This document shows, one piece after another, positions 33,915 to 46,250 of a stretch of 64,000 nt of DNA (the stretch's first letter is position 1; the number at the start of each line of letters is the position of its first letter). The DNA is from Liriodendron chinense. Lineage: Eukaryota; Streptophyta; Magnoliopsida; Magnoliales; Magnoliaceae. The DNA lies in the NCBI GenBank assembly GCA_003013855.2, contig PVNU02001555.1, positions 1-64,000 of the forward strand. Reading direction: 5' to 3'. The translations under genes and the position numbers were made by a program. The notes below the pieces were generated by a model. It did no database searches and had not been told where the DNA came from. It saw only the letters and a list, made by a program, of their open reading frames with translations.

Positions 33915-35219
33915 AAAGCGGTTTACAGATGGATATTTGAACCAGCTGAGCGAGATGCCATCTTAGCTAATTTGGCAGAGAAGAAGGGGACTCTCGACAA
34001 TCGGGTGATCATAGAAATAGCCTGTATTAGATCTCCTGATGAGCTTTTGGCAGTGAAGAAAGCTTACCACGTGCGTTTCAAGCATTCCCTAGAAGAAGAT
34101 GTCGCCTTGCATACCACAGGCGACCTCCGTAAGGTATGCCCTTGAACAAAATACTCTGTTTTTGTGTGCATGTGCGAGTATTGTTTATTGAGAAATGCTA
34201 ATACAAAAGATAGAAAAGGGGATTGGTGCCGCTGCGCCACACATTCCAAAATGGCACATGTGTGAGAGCTGGCCATTCATAAGGAGGGCCCACTGGAAAT
34301 ATGTAATCATCTGAAAAAAAAACCAGGCTGGTCCACTCATCATATAGGCCACACATGTATGAAACAAATGGATGGGTAGAGAAAATTGACCTGCAATCTA
34401 GATTCAACATGCACTGTTGATGATGGAACAACCTGATTTTCAGGCCAGGGTGTGTTCACAGTGGGGCCTACCAATCTCCTCTTCAATATGCATTTGCAAA
34501 CCACCTTTAGCATGTCTCTTTGTTCATCTGTATTCACTGATGCTATTGTGGGTCTTGGTTTGTGTCACAGCTTTTCCTTCCGCCAATGGGCACTTACAGG
34601 TATAACGGTGATGACATTAATGTAAGGCTAGCACAATCAGAAGCCAAGATTCTCCATGATGCCATTGAAGCAAATAACTTCAGCCATGAAGAGATCATTA
34701 GAATCTTGACTACAAGGAGCAAGGCCCAGCTCAATGCAACATTCAACCGTTACAAAGAGGAGTACGGCACTGCCATCACCAAGGTGGGGATATTGACTCC
34801 GTGTTTGGATGTTTGATTTTCAATAATTCAATTCAATATAGATTAAATGAATAAAATGGGTCCGTAATAAGTAGCCTCATATTGCAACTAGTTTCATTTC
34901 AAGTCTTGAAATGCATGTAATTGCAATTATGGTTTTGGCATTACAAACTAAGTAATGATTCAGCTCAATCGAGTATCTAAACATGCCATTAAGTTCATTT
35001 TTTAAACAAGCAATCCATGTTTGTCATCTAAATTCAATCATTCGATGTTATTAAATTGCATTTCGTTACATTTTCTTCACTTATTTCCTGATGAGTAAAT
35101 GGAAAATTGTGTACATGGGATGCTGTTATTAGGGTCTGGTTTGTGATCCTGCCGATGAATTCCTGTCAGCGCTGCGAGTGATAATCAAATGCATTAGCAC
35201 TCATAAATACTTCGAAAAG
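33915..35219 (+). pseudogene. Annexin locus A (D8-like), partial: exons 3-5 only
   Basis: Three exons with good borders: 33915-34133 (219 bases), 34571-34783 (213) and 35133-35219 (87). They encode annexin repeat II to early repeat IV (FEPAERDAILANL, IIEIACIRSPDELLAVKKAY, HSLEEDVALHTTGD, then RILTTRSKAQLNATFNRY). Annexins bind membranes in a calcium-dependent way. The residues resemble Arabidopsis annexin 8 more than annexin 1 or 3. Exons 1 and 2 are absent: sequence matching locus C stops at 33828, exactly where the inverted-repeat interval ends. The last exon, which holds the repeat IV calcium loop, is not found before 40.9 kb. It is almost certainly a non-functional duplicate of locus C. 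Confidence 0.85.
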
Positions 35220-35239
35220 GTGAGAAATCAGAACACCGT

Positions 35240-35650
35240 GATGTGTCTGTTTATGCACACCGTCTATCCCTTTTCTCAGTTCATGTTATGGCATAAGCTT
35301 TGGATGCAGATTGCGTCCATGCTGATATGTAGATGGGCCCACCTTGAAGTATCTGTTTATCCACACCATCCATCCATTTTCTCAGATCATTTTAAGGCAA
35401 GAGATCAAGAATGAGGCAGATCCAACACTCAAGTGGACCAAGGAAATAGTGAGCATTAGTTGCATTAAATGCACAAAGCATTAAATTCAAGAGTTATCTC
35501 TGGTGAGCGTTGGATATGCCTCATTCTTCATCTCGTCCCTTCAAATGATATTAGAAAATGGATAGATGGTGTGCATAAATAGATACATCAAGGTGAGCCC
35601 CTCCACAAATCAACATGGATGCTATGCACTGGCATTCCGCGTCCCAACGA
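35240..35650. repeat. GTGGGGCCCAC-family repeats after annexin A exon 5
   Basis: Two opposed copies share GATGTGTCTGTTTATGCACACCGTC, ATGGGCCCACCTTGAAGTAT, GGCAGATCCAACACTCAAGTGGACC and their inverse. They probably replaced or displaced the normal intron that follows exon 5. Confidence 0.65.
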
Positions 35651-35689
35651 CACTAGAAATGGCTCTTGCATTTAATCCTTCGTGGGCTT

Positions 35690-36065
35690 GTTTGGGCAGC
35701 AGTATCCCATAGACTAGAGTGGTATTAGATGGGATCATAGCATTTATTATGCCAATACCATGGGATTAACCTAATTCATTTATGCCAATACCATGGGATT
35801 AACCTAATTCATTTCCATATTTGGGATCAAATCCTCTCTTTGGCAAATACACTGTATCAAGTGAATTTCATATTTGGTGGATCATGTATACCATAGGATG
35901 GAATTGTATTAGATGGGATTATGGCATTTATTGCTCATTTATTACATACCTGGCAATACCATGGGATTAACCTAATTCATTTCCATATTTGGGATCAAAT
36001 CCTCCCTTTTGTAAATACACTGTATCAAGTGAATTCCACATTTGGTGGATCATGGGATTACAATC
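35690..36065. repeat. Tandem repeats around ATACCATGGGATTAACCTAATTC
   Basis: The phrase CAATACCATGGGATTAACC occurs at about 35755, 35789 and 35955. The following TTTGGGATCAAATCC and CACTGTATCAAGTGAATT segments repeat with a period near 170. The opening GTTTGGGCAG recalls Tourist-type MITE ends. Confidence 0.65.
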
Positions 36066-37180
36066 AATAGACCACATTTCATAACTGATTTTGGTCGCCT
36101 GTGCGCATATGCAGCTTGAATGACTATTGTAAAAAGGCATGTATGGATGGACAACGTTGATAAAATGCACACATCAATGTGGGGCCCACAATTGTGGTGG
36201 ATTTGAAATTCACAAAAAATTTCAGTCGAATCCACCATTGGCATTGGAATACGTGATTCTAGGATTAATTAAACCTTCCTTTGGTTATCAAACAAAGGAT
36301 GAAATTGGCACGTGACCAAATGCAGTTCCATACTGTTGCCGAGTTATTCGTTGGTCACGCGTGTGATGTATTTGTGGGCGTGTCAGAACCGATTTCGCAG
36401 CTTGATTCCAACTGAACAACGATGATCCTGAGTGCTAAAGAAGGAAGATACGTCGTGATCGACCGTATATGACCGAGATCTGTAAAGAACGGTCGCTCAA
36501 CTAGCCACTCGCTCAATTGCTTAGTAAAAAATGATGAGGCGATGTTTGGAGGGTGGGGTTAGTCCTTCAAAAAGTGGGTTGCAACTTTACCTTCCGAGCG
36601 AAAGGATTTCCCTCGGCGTAACTTTAAAGGAGTAAAAAAGAAAAGTTTGCAATCGATCGTGTGGGCGATCTTTGCTTTTTCTTGACCATTAAGAGATTGT
36701 AAAATGAAACTTTATTGATCGTAAAACTTACTGCTATGAAAATAATTTTAGAGATTACACTACCGAAATTGAACAGTGCGATTAATGCTAAAGAAAGTAA
36801 AGGGAACTGAATACGCTAAGAAACGTAAATGACAATAGACAAAGAACCTGAATAAGTTTTGAAACGGTAATGTAATTTTGACTTGATAGATACTTGAGCA
36901 CTTACTTTATGAAATACAAAATACTTGGAATGTAAAATGGATCGATTACACTATGAAATGTAAGGGATTTGGTAAATTGGAAAGATGGATTGATTTGGTT
37001 GGTGCTGGACCCCTTGCTCTGTAGAAATCCTTTTGCTTTTATAACTTTCTCTTTGAAGTGTGGAATTATCTAGATGCTCCACTTCCTGATGGTTACGATA
37101 ACCGTCTCCCACATTGCCTTCCAAAGGCTTCTCTTTACCCACTACTTACCTTGTAACTGCTTGCAGACTCGGCCACTACC
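36066..37180. other. Non-coding, one repeat fragment only
   Basis: A short inverted GTGGGGCCCAC fragment lies at 36130-36195. The remainder (36330-37150) shows no gene or known repeat I can name. Confidence 0.4.
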
Positions 37181-37184
37181 CCCA

Positions 37185-37365
37185 ACGTGTGGGGCCCACC
37201 TTGATGTATTTGTTTTTGTATCCATGTCGTCCACCTGTTTTTCCATCTCATTTTAGGACGAGATCCCAAACCTTAATAAAATCCAAATCTCAGATGAACC
37301 ATACAACTAGAAACAGTGATGAATAACCATTAAAAACTTTAGGCCACAAAAGTTTTTGGATATGC
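37185..37365. repeat. GTGGGGCCCAC-family copy
   Basis: Reads GTGTGGGGCCCACCTTGATG, then TTTTGTATCCATGTCGTCCACC, CATCTCATTTTAGGACGAGATC and CAAATCTCAGATGAACCATAC, the family's usual order. Confidence 0.7.
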
Positions 37366-37700
37366 TCCAAACGACAATCGGCCACTGACCAGGCTGCTAG
37401 ACGACAATTGATCGCCGAAATCGGTCACTGGCCATTGAAATTGGTCGTTGCCCCCCTGCCTTAAAACCTCAATCAGCCATATCTTGGAGTGCAAACGGCA
37501 ATCGGCCGACGCCAACGGCAATCTACTGATACCATCGGCCGCTGTCATGTTTCTAAAGAGGCAATCGCCCAAAGAATTGGCTGACATCATAGTTACATAC
37601 GGCATCGGCCAGCGATATCGACCAGCAACCGATTTTTTCGAATACCTATGGAAATTGACCACTCCCTTAAAACATTTCTGACAAGGACTGTAAGAAACAA
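37366..37700. repeat. ATCGGCC-rich degenerate cluster
   Basis: The strings ATCGGCC, AATCGGC, CAATCGCC and TCGGTC recur about fourteen times in 330 bases at irregular spacing. There is no reading frame of worth. Confidence 0.55.
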
Positions 37701-37744
37701 AATACAACACATACCACCTAATCCCATTTATTACCACTGCCGAT

Positions 37745-38200
37745 CGATAGCCGATCATACCGGACGTGGAGCCACCATGATGTTTGTGAGAAATCCACTC
37801 TGTACATCCATCTTGCTAGATCATTTTAAGACATTTGACCATGACAGAGACCCACAACTCAAGAGGACACATGAGAGAGAAAATTAGGGAAAGAAATACC
37901 TATGTTGAAATGTTACTTTGATATTTATATGCCATCTAAACCATTTATAAGGTCATTCTCACTAATATGAAGTGAAAACACAAAAACCTTAGCCTCTTCA
38001 ACTTTTGCGGTCATGTTAATGAATGTTTACATTATGATCATTGAATTCTTACAATCTGTCTCCTCTTGTATGGCTCACTTAAGTTTTAAATTATTTATTT
38101 TTTGCCACATGTCTTAAAATGAACCCGCAAAATTGATGAACTGGGTGAATTTCTTACAAACATTATGTAGGCCCACCTAGCACCCAGCGCAGCAACTCCC
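37745..38200. repeat. GTGGGGCCCAC-family copies, diverged
   Basis: Phrases GAGCCACCATGATGTTTGTG, CATTTTAAGACATTTGACC, TTATTTTTTGCCACATGTCTTAAAATGA and GTAGGCCCACC mark two facing half-copies. Confidence 0.55.
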
Positions 38201-38359
38201 CGTCAAAGGCTTTCCTACAAAATTAGTTGATTCGGGCATGGTATGGTATCTACTTTCCAGAAATACTATGTGCACATGCTGCCAACAAGAAGCATGTGTT
38301 CAAGATCAGTGCCACTCATCATGCTGGCCACACCCAGTCCAATAATCAGATAACCGTCC

Positions 38360-38770
38360 GTCTTTTACGGACACGGATTGCGTCCTGCCCAGTCAGATTA
38401 CCATTCGGACAGATCTATGGAGTGTACAGATGTATTAGTTTATCCACTCCGTCTATCCCTTTTCAAGTGGACCACAGATTGCGTCCTTCCCGGTCAGATT
38501 ACCGTCCAGACAGATACGTGGAGGGTCCCCATGTATCAGTTTATCCAGCCTGTCTATACCTTTTCAAGTGGAGACTTTTGCATTTAATGCAACCCAAACT
38601 TACTATTTGGTTTGGTCCACTTGATCCTTAGATCTGCCTCATTTTTAGACTCATGCCTTAAAATAATCTTAGAAAATGGATGAACGGAGCGGATAAAAAA
38701 ATACATCACGGTGGCCCCTCCACAGATCTGCCCGTAGGGGGCAGTACGCAATCCCCGTCCCTTCTTATTT
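38360..38770. repeat. GTGGGGCCCAC-family copies with CGGACAGAT unit
   Basis: Facing copies with GTATTAGTTTATCCACTCCGTC and GGATCTGCCTCATTTTTAGAC. Within the first, TTGCGTCCTKCCCRGTCAGATTACC occurs twice (about 38388 and 38476), a local 90-base duplication. Confidence 0.6.
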
Positions 38771-39690
38771 GGGTACGGTTTTTTTATTATTATTATTATG
38801 GTTTAGGGCATTTTAACACCGGGTTCTACCAGATAACTGGTACGAAAGAGATTCGCACGTATTCCATTTTAGCACGTACGCAACGAAGGCCCTTACACCT
38901 TATTCGATCGGTCCAGCAAATGGAATAATATTCGCAAGGGGAGACTTCTATGTTTGTTCAGCCTTTCTTTTTTTTAAGTGGTAGTGAGTCACCTTCAAAT
39001 GTGACGCTGAATTACAATCATCCAGACCATCTAAATTGTGGGTCCTATTTTGGATAGAATTGATAAAGAATTCTATTAACCGAATTCATTGGCTATCACA
39101 TGAAGAATTAAAACTAAAAAACTAAATGGTCCAAATTTGAATGAGCAAAAATAAAATAAAATATTGGTACTATATTCTAATAAAACTTTATTTTTGCTCC
39201 ATACGCATCTAGGAGAGTTTTTGGACGGTCTGGATTCCGGTTACAACAAAGCCATACGGACCGTTGAAAAGTCACCACCATTTTCTAAATGATGCAAAAC
39301 TAACATAAGTATCAGTGAATAACAAGGGCGTTAGTATCAATCAAAACGAGTCGGAATACCGACATGCATTTCAAATTGGATTTTCCTCGACAGTACCGTA
39401 CCATGTCTGGTTTATTCCCTTGAATGTAGCTTAAATGATGATCTGAACCGTTCATATTGGAGTCTATACTACTCGGTTGATGGTAAGAAAGATACGTTGA
39501 ACAGTGATTGTAAATGAAGGTAAGTCACATAAAGCATTATTATAGGAAATAGCTTATATTTGGTACTAAAGAGAATATGAACGGTTCAGATCAATTTAAG
39601 GATGTAATTCTATGGTGGAAAACTCATGACAGCATAAGGTATTTCGGTAGGGAGCATTGTACTGTAACAAAATTCCAGTTTTAATTTTTA
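38771..39690. other. Non-coding MITE-like debris
   Basis: TTA trinucleotide run at 38780-38800. At about 39000-39260 is a segment beginning GTGACGCTGAATTACAATCATCCAGACCATC. No gene. Confidence 0.4.
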
Positions 39691-40415
39691 AACGGACGCG
39701 GATTAGGTAGTAACCCCACCAGGACCAAGCTAGAGACGGACGGCATCTGTTTTCTCCATACGGTCCATCTATTTTGACGGATCATTTCAGAGAATGAACA
39801 AAAAAAATTGATGCATATTGAAGGCTCAAGTGGACCACACCAGTGGATATTGAAAGACTACCGTTGAAAGCTTCTTGAGGCCGCAAAAGTCTTAGATCAA
39901 GCTCATGTTTATGTTTTCGTTTATGGTGCGGATTGGGTACTACCCCATCAGGACCTAGCTTGAGACGGATAGTCATGTCCTGTGGGGTCTACCATGATGT
40001 ATATGTTTTATCCACACCATGCATCCATTTTGACTTATTATTTTATGGCATTAGCCAAAAAAGGAGGCAGATCCAAGGCTCAAGTAGACCACACCACAAA
40101 AAAGCAATGGGGTTTGAACTCATACCGTTGAAAACTTTCTAAGGCCCACCATCATGTTTACTTTTCATCCAACCTGTTCATAAGTTCACCGTCATGTTTA
40201 CTTTTCATCCAACCTGTTCATAAGTTCACATAGAGCATAGACATGTATGAAAAGAAAACATATATATATATCAGTTTCATCCAAAACTTCTATGGCCCCA
40301 AGAACCCATGAAGTTTTCTAAATGATCTTTCAAAATAGATGGACAGCGTGGATAAAACATATACATCACGGTGGCCCACACAGAGTTCCTGACAGGACCG
40401 TCCGTTTAAAACCAG
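39690..40415. repeat. GTGGGGCCCAC-family copies in tandem
   Basis: Two head-to-head copies (39700-39930 and 39925-40400) share GGTAGTACCCCATCAGGACC, GGGGTCTACCATGATGTATATG, CATGCATCCATTTTGAC and GGCAGATCCAAGGCTCAAG. A short direct repeat, GTTTACTTTTCATCCAACC, occurs at about 40156 and 40195. Confidence 0.65.
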
Positions 40416-40917
40416 CAACGCTCCTCGCTTCTCATCATCGTAGCATCTCCTTTGAGAGAGAGAGTCTGAGGAAGGCCTTCAAAGGTTCCCTACTCTGTTT
40501 CCATACTAGGATTGTTTTTCACATCCACTTTTAAGGATGGTGGGATACATGTATGGAAAATCTGGACTGTTCAAATTGTGGGTCTCATCATGGATGAGCC
40601 ACAGCCCGAATATCGCCTTGATTGGGCACTCGTAGCCACTTGTTTATATCAGTTGAATTTGGATCATTCACTCGTTTATTTTTAACTGTCCATCCGACAC
40701 CCAATATTTGGATGGTTGAGATTGTCTGATCAGCGCGATTGTTGGGCTAAGTGCAATTCAAAATGAGGCCCATTGTTTGAACGGTCCCGATCGACGTGGC
40801 ACCACCGGGCAAAAGAATGAGGTGATGGCCATGGACTAGTGTCATCATATTCTTGGGTCACTTTCAATTGAATTAAGATCTTGTGCTCATGGTGAATTTG
40901 GAGATCCACCTGCATCA
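40416..40917. other. Non-coding, MITE-like
   Basis: A segment related to 39000 and 41500 (GGACTGTTCAAATTGTGGGTC, TGGATGAGCCACA) is present. No gene. Confidence 0.35.
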
Positions 40918-42105
40918 GATCATTTCATGTGTACCTTTGAAGAGATGTGATTGTTGGGATGGATTGACAAAATCACTGGCATGAAAACTGAAGTCCAGGA
41001 TATTGTAATAAGGTTGTGGATGGTGACCATGCTTTTGTGTTGATTGATACATGTTTTAATGGAAGCACGTGACTTTCTTTAAAATTATATATAATACGAA
41101 AAGTAAGCAAGTCCATAGGAACACTAGAAACACTAGTCTCACATGTTCATTTGCCCATCCCTTCATAGATGGCCCCATGTAAAAAAAAAAATCCACAAAT
41201 CAAGAGACCTTTGGACTCCCAACATGGCATGCTTGTGGACACTTGAAATAGAAGGTTGATCATTCACATCCAACCTGAAACTTCACTATTGGAAAGTCGG
41301 AAATACACCATGGGCCATGCAAAGTGATGCTGATGGTACAAATGGTCCTAAAGGAGTGCAATTTCTGGTAATCCTGCATACTATCAAATTTGCCTCTTTA
41401 ACCCTTCATCTCTCTCGTGTAAAGTGAGCATGTTGACTCAACAAAGTCAACATGCTCCTATGTTAGCTTTGCACAATTTTGATAATGGTGGTGACTCATC
41501 ATGCTCCCACTGATGTGAAGCTATCCAGACCATCCAAATCGTGGGTCCCAATTTAGATGGAGCACATCTCCAAAATCACACTGATCAAGAAATCGTAACC
41601 ATCTGAATCATGATCGTGAAATGGACGGTCAAAAGTAAAACAGTGTTAACTATATTTGTTTACTACACTTGAAAGCCTAATATAGCAATATTCTTACCAA
41701 AATACCATTTAAAGGTACTCTCTATGTCAATAATACAATCATTTTTTTAATAGACTATTAGATAACACTTGATTGTAACCAACATATGCAGCATCCTGCC
41801 AATGACCCTATGGCTCAATGCTAAAGTCACAAGTGTCTCAACATGATGTAGGGGTTTGAGCACCTGTTGTGGTGTGAGTGCATGGGCATGTGTGAATGTG
41901 TGTGAAAGAAAAAGAAAGAAAAAAAAAAAAAAAACACATATACAGCAGCTTATTATAAAGCAACTCTTTAAATTTTGTGCTCTCATTGCTGGTCCTTCCC
42001 TAATAATGATTAGTGGATTTGCTTATAGCAATTCTCATTGTTTAATAAATAAACCTATTTTAATAAATTTTCTTGTAAAACAAGGTTGCGTGTCTTCATT
42101 TTATT
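40918..42105. repeat. Segmental duplication, copy 1 (matches 61949-64000)
   Basis: From TTTCATGTGTACCTTTGAAG (about 40923) the sequence follows 61949 onward closely, for example ACAAAATCACTGGCATGAAA and GGTGACCATGCTTTTGTGTT, through CCCATCCCTTCATAGATGGC and the SINE to TTTAATAAATTTTCTTGTAA near 42075. Non-coding. It lies downstream of annexin A as the partner lies downstream of annexin C. Confidence 0.85.
41807..41940 (+). repeat. SINE-like element, copy 1
   Basis: CTATGGCTCAATGCTAAAG resembles a Pol III A box and GGGGTTTGAGCACC a weak B box about 45 bases on, followed by GTGTGAGTGCATGGGCATG and an A-rich tail. It is the duplicate of the copy at 63601. Confidence 0.5.
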
Positions 42106-42932
42106 TATCACTATTAAAGGATAAGAAGCCATTGAAGGAGGCACCAACAAGGTATCTCTCTCAATCAAGACCGAGGTTTAAATTTTTGTCTACAGATTGG
42201 TACGTATTCCTCAAGACAATTTTATTTTTCTTTTTTCAATACACACATTTCACATGAGTGCTCGAACTTATAACCTCAGTGTTGAAATGCAATCCTGAAA
42301 ATCAGCCTGGAAGAGTGGGACCGTAGGATCCGACGATCTATAATGATATGGAACTTCGCAAAGCCGGAGATGAACGGAGCACATCTTGTGGTTCACCTAA
42401 CTACTATGGGAGAGATGGGTCTAGATAGACAAACACTCACTCTTTTCTGTTTTTTTTTATTTATTTATTTTGTTTCCTTCGGAGAGTCTCGAATTCTAGA
42501 TTCCTTTAACTCATCAAGAAAAACATCTCTATATTTATAAAGCAAGGGATTGAAAAATGAGGGATGAATTTAGATGGGAAAAAGATTATCCATATCTAAT
42601 CTAACCTCTTCCATGTTTCTCTTATTCAAGACTAATGTTTAAATTTTCATCTATGGATGAGTGTGTATCCCCTAATCCAAAGTAGCTTTGTCCTTGAGCA
42701 ATGGAGCCAACTCTATATTTAAATAGATACATCTACACACACTTCATATGAGTGCTGGAACTTATAACCTCAGTGCTGAAACGCAACTTATCCATAATTG
42801 AGCCATGCATTGAAGCTCATTTTTCTACCATAACTAAAACAATACAATGAAATCGATTTTTAATCCTTGATTAAGTATCTAATTCATTTATCTTCTTTTA
42901 TTTAATAAAGAAGAAAAGGAGAAAAAAAGAGA
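42106..42932. other. Upstream region of annexin locus B, with a repeated unit
   Basis: Two copies of a unit (about 42125-42295 and 42610-42795) share GAGGTTTAAATTTT-like, CATATGAGTGCT and GAACTTATAACCTCAGTG. The rest is AT-rich. No clear TATA box is evident before 42933. Confidence 0.45.
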
Positions 42933-44039
42933 GTGAAGCTGGGCTCAATCACAATTCCTGACCCTCTTCCTTCTCCAATCGAAGATTGTGAGAAACTTAG
43001 AAGGCTTTCCAAGGTATGTCCATCATCTCTTACTCCTTACAATTTATATAAATGGGTCCATCATCAAATTTATGGAGGCCGTTCATATGGTGGGACAATA
43101 ATAGAAATGGGATCCTACCCATCCAATGTTTAGCCTCGCCTCGTCGTTTAAGTTGGATGTGGACTATCCTGGCACTTCCTATCTCAACCATTCATCTGTA
43201 ATCTACTATTTACAAAAATTGTCAATTGTTAGGGCAGATCGGTTGGTGCAGATCGTCTAACCAATCTATTGTAGTTCTAACCATATCAACGGCTTGGATT
43301 GTGAAATCGTGACCACCCCACTTGTAAAAACAAGCATGGGTCCCATGCATATGGTTGGATGGAGTATCATAAGTTATGATAAAGCCATTTCTTTCCCACC
43401 AACATGTCATATGTGTAGGATAGGCTACCCTAAAAAGGTGGGCCACACCATGATAATCAACGATTGGGACATAATGAAAAAATCGATGGATGGCCAGTGG
43501 TATGACTTAGTGGACTGGTGTGGCCCATCCAACGGTTGGATCGGCCTGATTTTAATGTTATGATATCATAATCATACGCCCATCTTTTGCAAGGATGGGA
43601 TATAGCCGCTGTATCTGATCATGTCTTGATTGAGCGTGGTCAGATAATCAGAACCGTCCATCTCTTGGGTCCAACTTTGGATTGGCCAAAGATCAAATAA
43701 TTGCATTGAAATGATGATCCCAACCATTGATTTTTAGACCTATACTTATCAATGATGGGAATCAACCGATCAAGATAACGTAGACGACTCCGATCATCGG
43801 ACCAGCTATAAGTGTGGGCCCCAACAAGCTACACATGCTGATGAGCTCTTCCCATATAATGAATGGTGATTTGGGAAGTGGTAGGATGGGGTGCGGATAA
43901 GAAAGCAATAATTTCGATCCTGAGGCATAGGATGGGTAGTCAACCAGCGAAGATAAGTCAAACATACGAAGAGCTCTACAAAGAAAGCCTCATCGACCGT
44001 CTCAATTACAGGATCTCTGGAGATTTCGGGGTAAGAGTG

Positions 44040-45060
44040 AGAACATGTCACACGTGTGAGGAATCTGTGCCACTCATCTCAATTGTGGGCCACCCCGAAC
44101 ATGTCCTAGCCCAAAAATAAGGAGGTTCATCCATCAGGTGGGCCACCATAAATTTTGAATATACTATTCAACATGCGGCTCGCCTAATAAGAGGACCACC
44201 CTGAGTTGGTGGTCCTATCTGATGAATAGTCCAGATCCCGCACACGTGTGCCACAACCATAAAATTAGGCATGGAAACGAGTTGGGCCGGGATAGGATAG
44301 GCCCGGCCCGGACCAAACATAAGGCTCGAAAACCCGCCCGGATCGACATGACATGGGCCTAACATATAGGCCCGAGCCAACCTGCTAGCATAGTAGGCCC
44401 AGGCCCGTCAGAAAAGGTTGGGCCCATCAATTCCATGCATTCTCCTTATGGCCCACCTCAGGCAATTATAAGCAGGTCAGATCCGGTCAAATCAGGGTCC
44501 CAATTAGCCAAGGGCTGTAAATGGGCTGGACTCACCCTATATCCTTTGATCCTGGCCCTTGCTTGGGCTGGTATATGAGGCCTAAGGGCCAGCACAAGCC
44601 TAACATTTAAGCCTGCTTAGTAATTGGACCGGACAACCTGTTGGACCAGGCCATTTGGTGATTTCAATGGTACTTTTATCATATATCACACACACATGAG
44701 GAACGCCCACGTGGTCTTAATCTCGCGCTTCTGTGGGGCCCACCTCATGTGCGTATGGCACCTACTATCCGGCGCATAAATCAAGCCAATCTACTGGTAT
44801 GTGTAGCTCAAATTAATAAGATAGGCCTGATTTTGGGGAGAAGGTAGATAGATGGTAGGCCCATGAGATGAACCTGGATGTCACATGGAAGTTGGAGAAT
44901 GGACAGTGCTCGGCCTATGTTTTGGTCTCCGGACCCATAGGCTTGGCTTGGAAACAACTTGTCCCGGCTCTGGCCTAGTTTTTCGAGAGCGCAACCCAAT
45001 GAGATGACATATCAGGCATCCTACTCAGGCTCAGACCCAGCTCAGAAGTGTATTGGGCCA
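44040..45060. repeat. GGCCCGGCCCG-rich repeat in intron 2 of annexin B
   Basis: The intron carries runs such as GGATAGGCCCGGCCCGGACC and TTGGGCCCATCAATTCCATGC, with AGGCCCAAGCC-like strings. It is a degenerate insertion with no frame. Confidence 0.45.
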
Positions 45061-45929
45061 TCTGATTAGTGGGCCCAACTCAATCCAACTAGCTCACATC
45101 TGTGTTTTAGTCATGCTAATGAGAATCTTTCCAATCAAAGCAGAAAGCAGTGATACTTTGGATGGTGGACCTCCTCAAAGGGATGCCAAACTTGCCAGGG
45201 AGGCATTAAGAAAGAAGGGTGTTAAACATCTGGCCGTGATCATCGAGATTGCATGCGCGTCGTCCTCAGCCCATCTGATCACTGTGAGAAAGGCCTACTG
45301 CTCTCTCTACAGATGCTCTCTAGAAGAAGACATTGCACTCTATGTATCCCAACCGTTGAGGAAGGTAGACCTGATAATCCTCTAGGGTTAGTCATGGGCC
45401 GTTAGTTTTGGGGCCTGACAAAAAACTCATTCATCACCATTGGAATGGTTACTTGGCTAGTGGGCCAGGCATAGGCTTGGACCCAGATCTTACCTAGCAA
45501 GCCAGACCGGGACCATCTATTTAGCTCAACAGACTTGGATAATACTGGCCCAGTCCATCTTAGCCCACCATACTTATAAAGTTGTACATGGTTTGAGATG
45601 CTTTCAGCTAAGTGCAGGGTCTAAACTTAGGTATGGGCCCATATTGTATGTAAGGCCCACTTCGGCCCATGACAGAAAATGGAGCCCTTCTAAGTGTTTG
45701 GATCTCACATAGAAGCCCAACAGACCATCTGATAATCCTAGATGTGGTACCTGACCGCTGCCTGGAAGGGCTACGCAAGACGCCTATGGTCAGGCTCGGC
45801 CTGAAACGAGGCTATGTAAATGGGTCGGGCTTGGCTTGAACTCTAACGGATCCAACCCACCCATATAAGATGTCAATGGACCAGGCCAGATCATCCAATC
45901 CAATCTATGATCCAAATTCAGGTAGGGTT

Positions 45930-46250
45930 GTGTTGAGTCCAACCCAACTGCCTGAGTTTAACCTTGACTCACCTGAGTCAGAAGGTTATGAGCCAGACCT
46001 ATTTCCACTACTGACTTGTGGTGTTGAACCAGATTGAAGTTGACTGAACCCGAGTTGAGTCAGACGAGTCACATCCGACTCAGACAAGTCTTCAATCCAA
46101 GAGATTACAATCCGATGGGTCGAGTCAGGTGCTCAGGATTAGTGATTTTTATGTGGGTGGAGGGCTCATGGGTCAAGTTCATGACAAAATTCTTGGCCCA
46201 TTTCATAAAATGGGTGAGCTGAGTCTGACCCAAACCTGACCCATTGCCAC
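45930..46250. repeat. GAGTCAGA-type low-complexity repeat in intron 3 of annexin B
   Basis: Strings such as GACTCACCTGAGTCAG, CCGAGTTGAGTCAGACGAG and CATCCGACTCAGACAAG repeat irregularly. A similar stretch is at 46565-46835 in the next intron. Confidence 0.5.
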
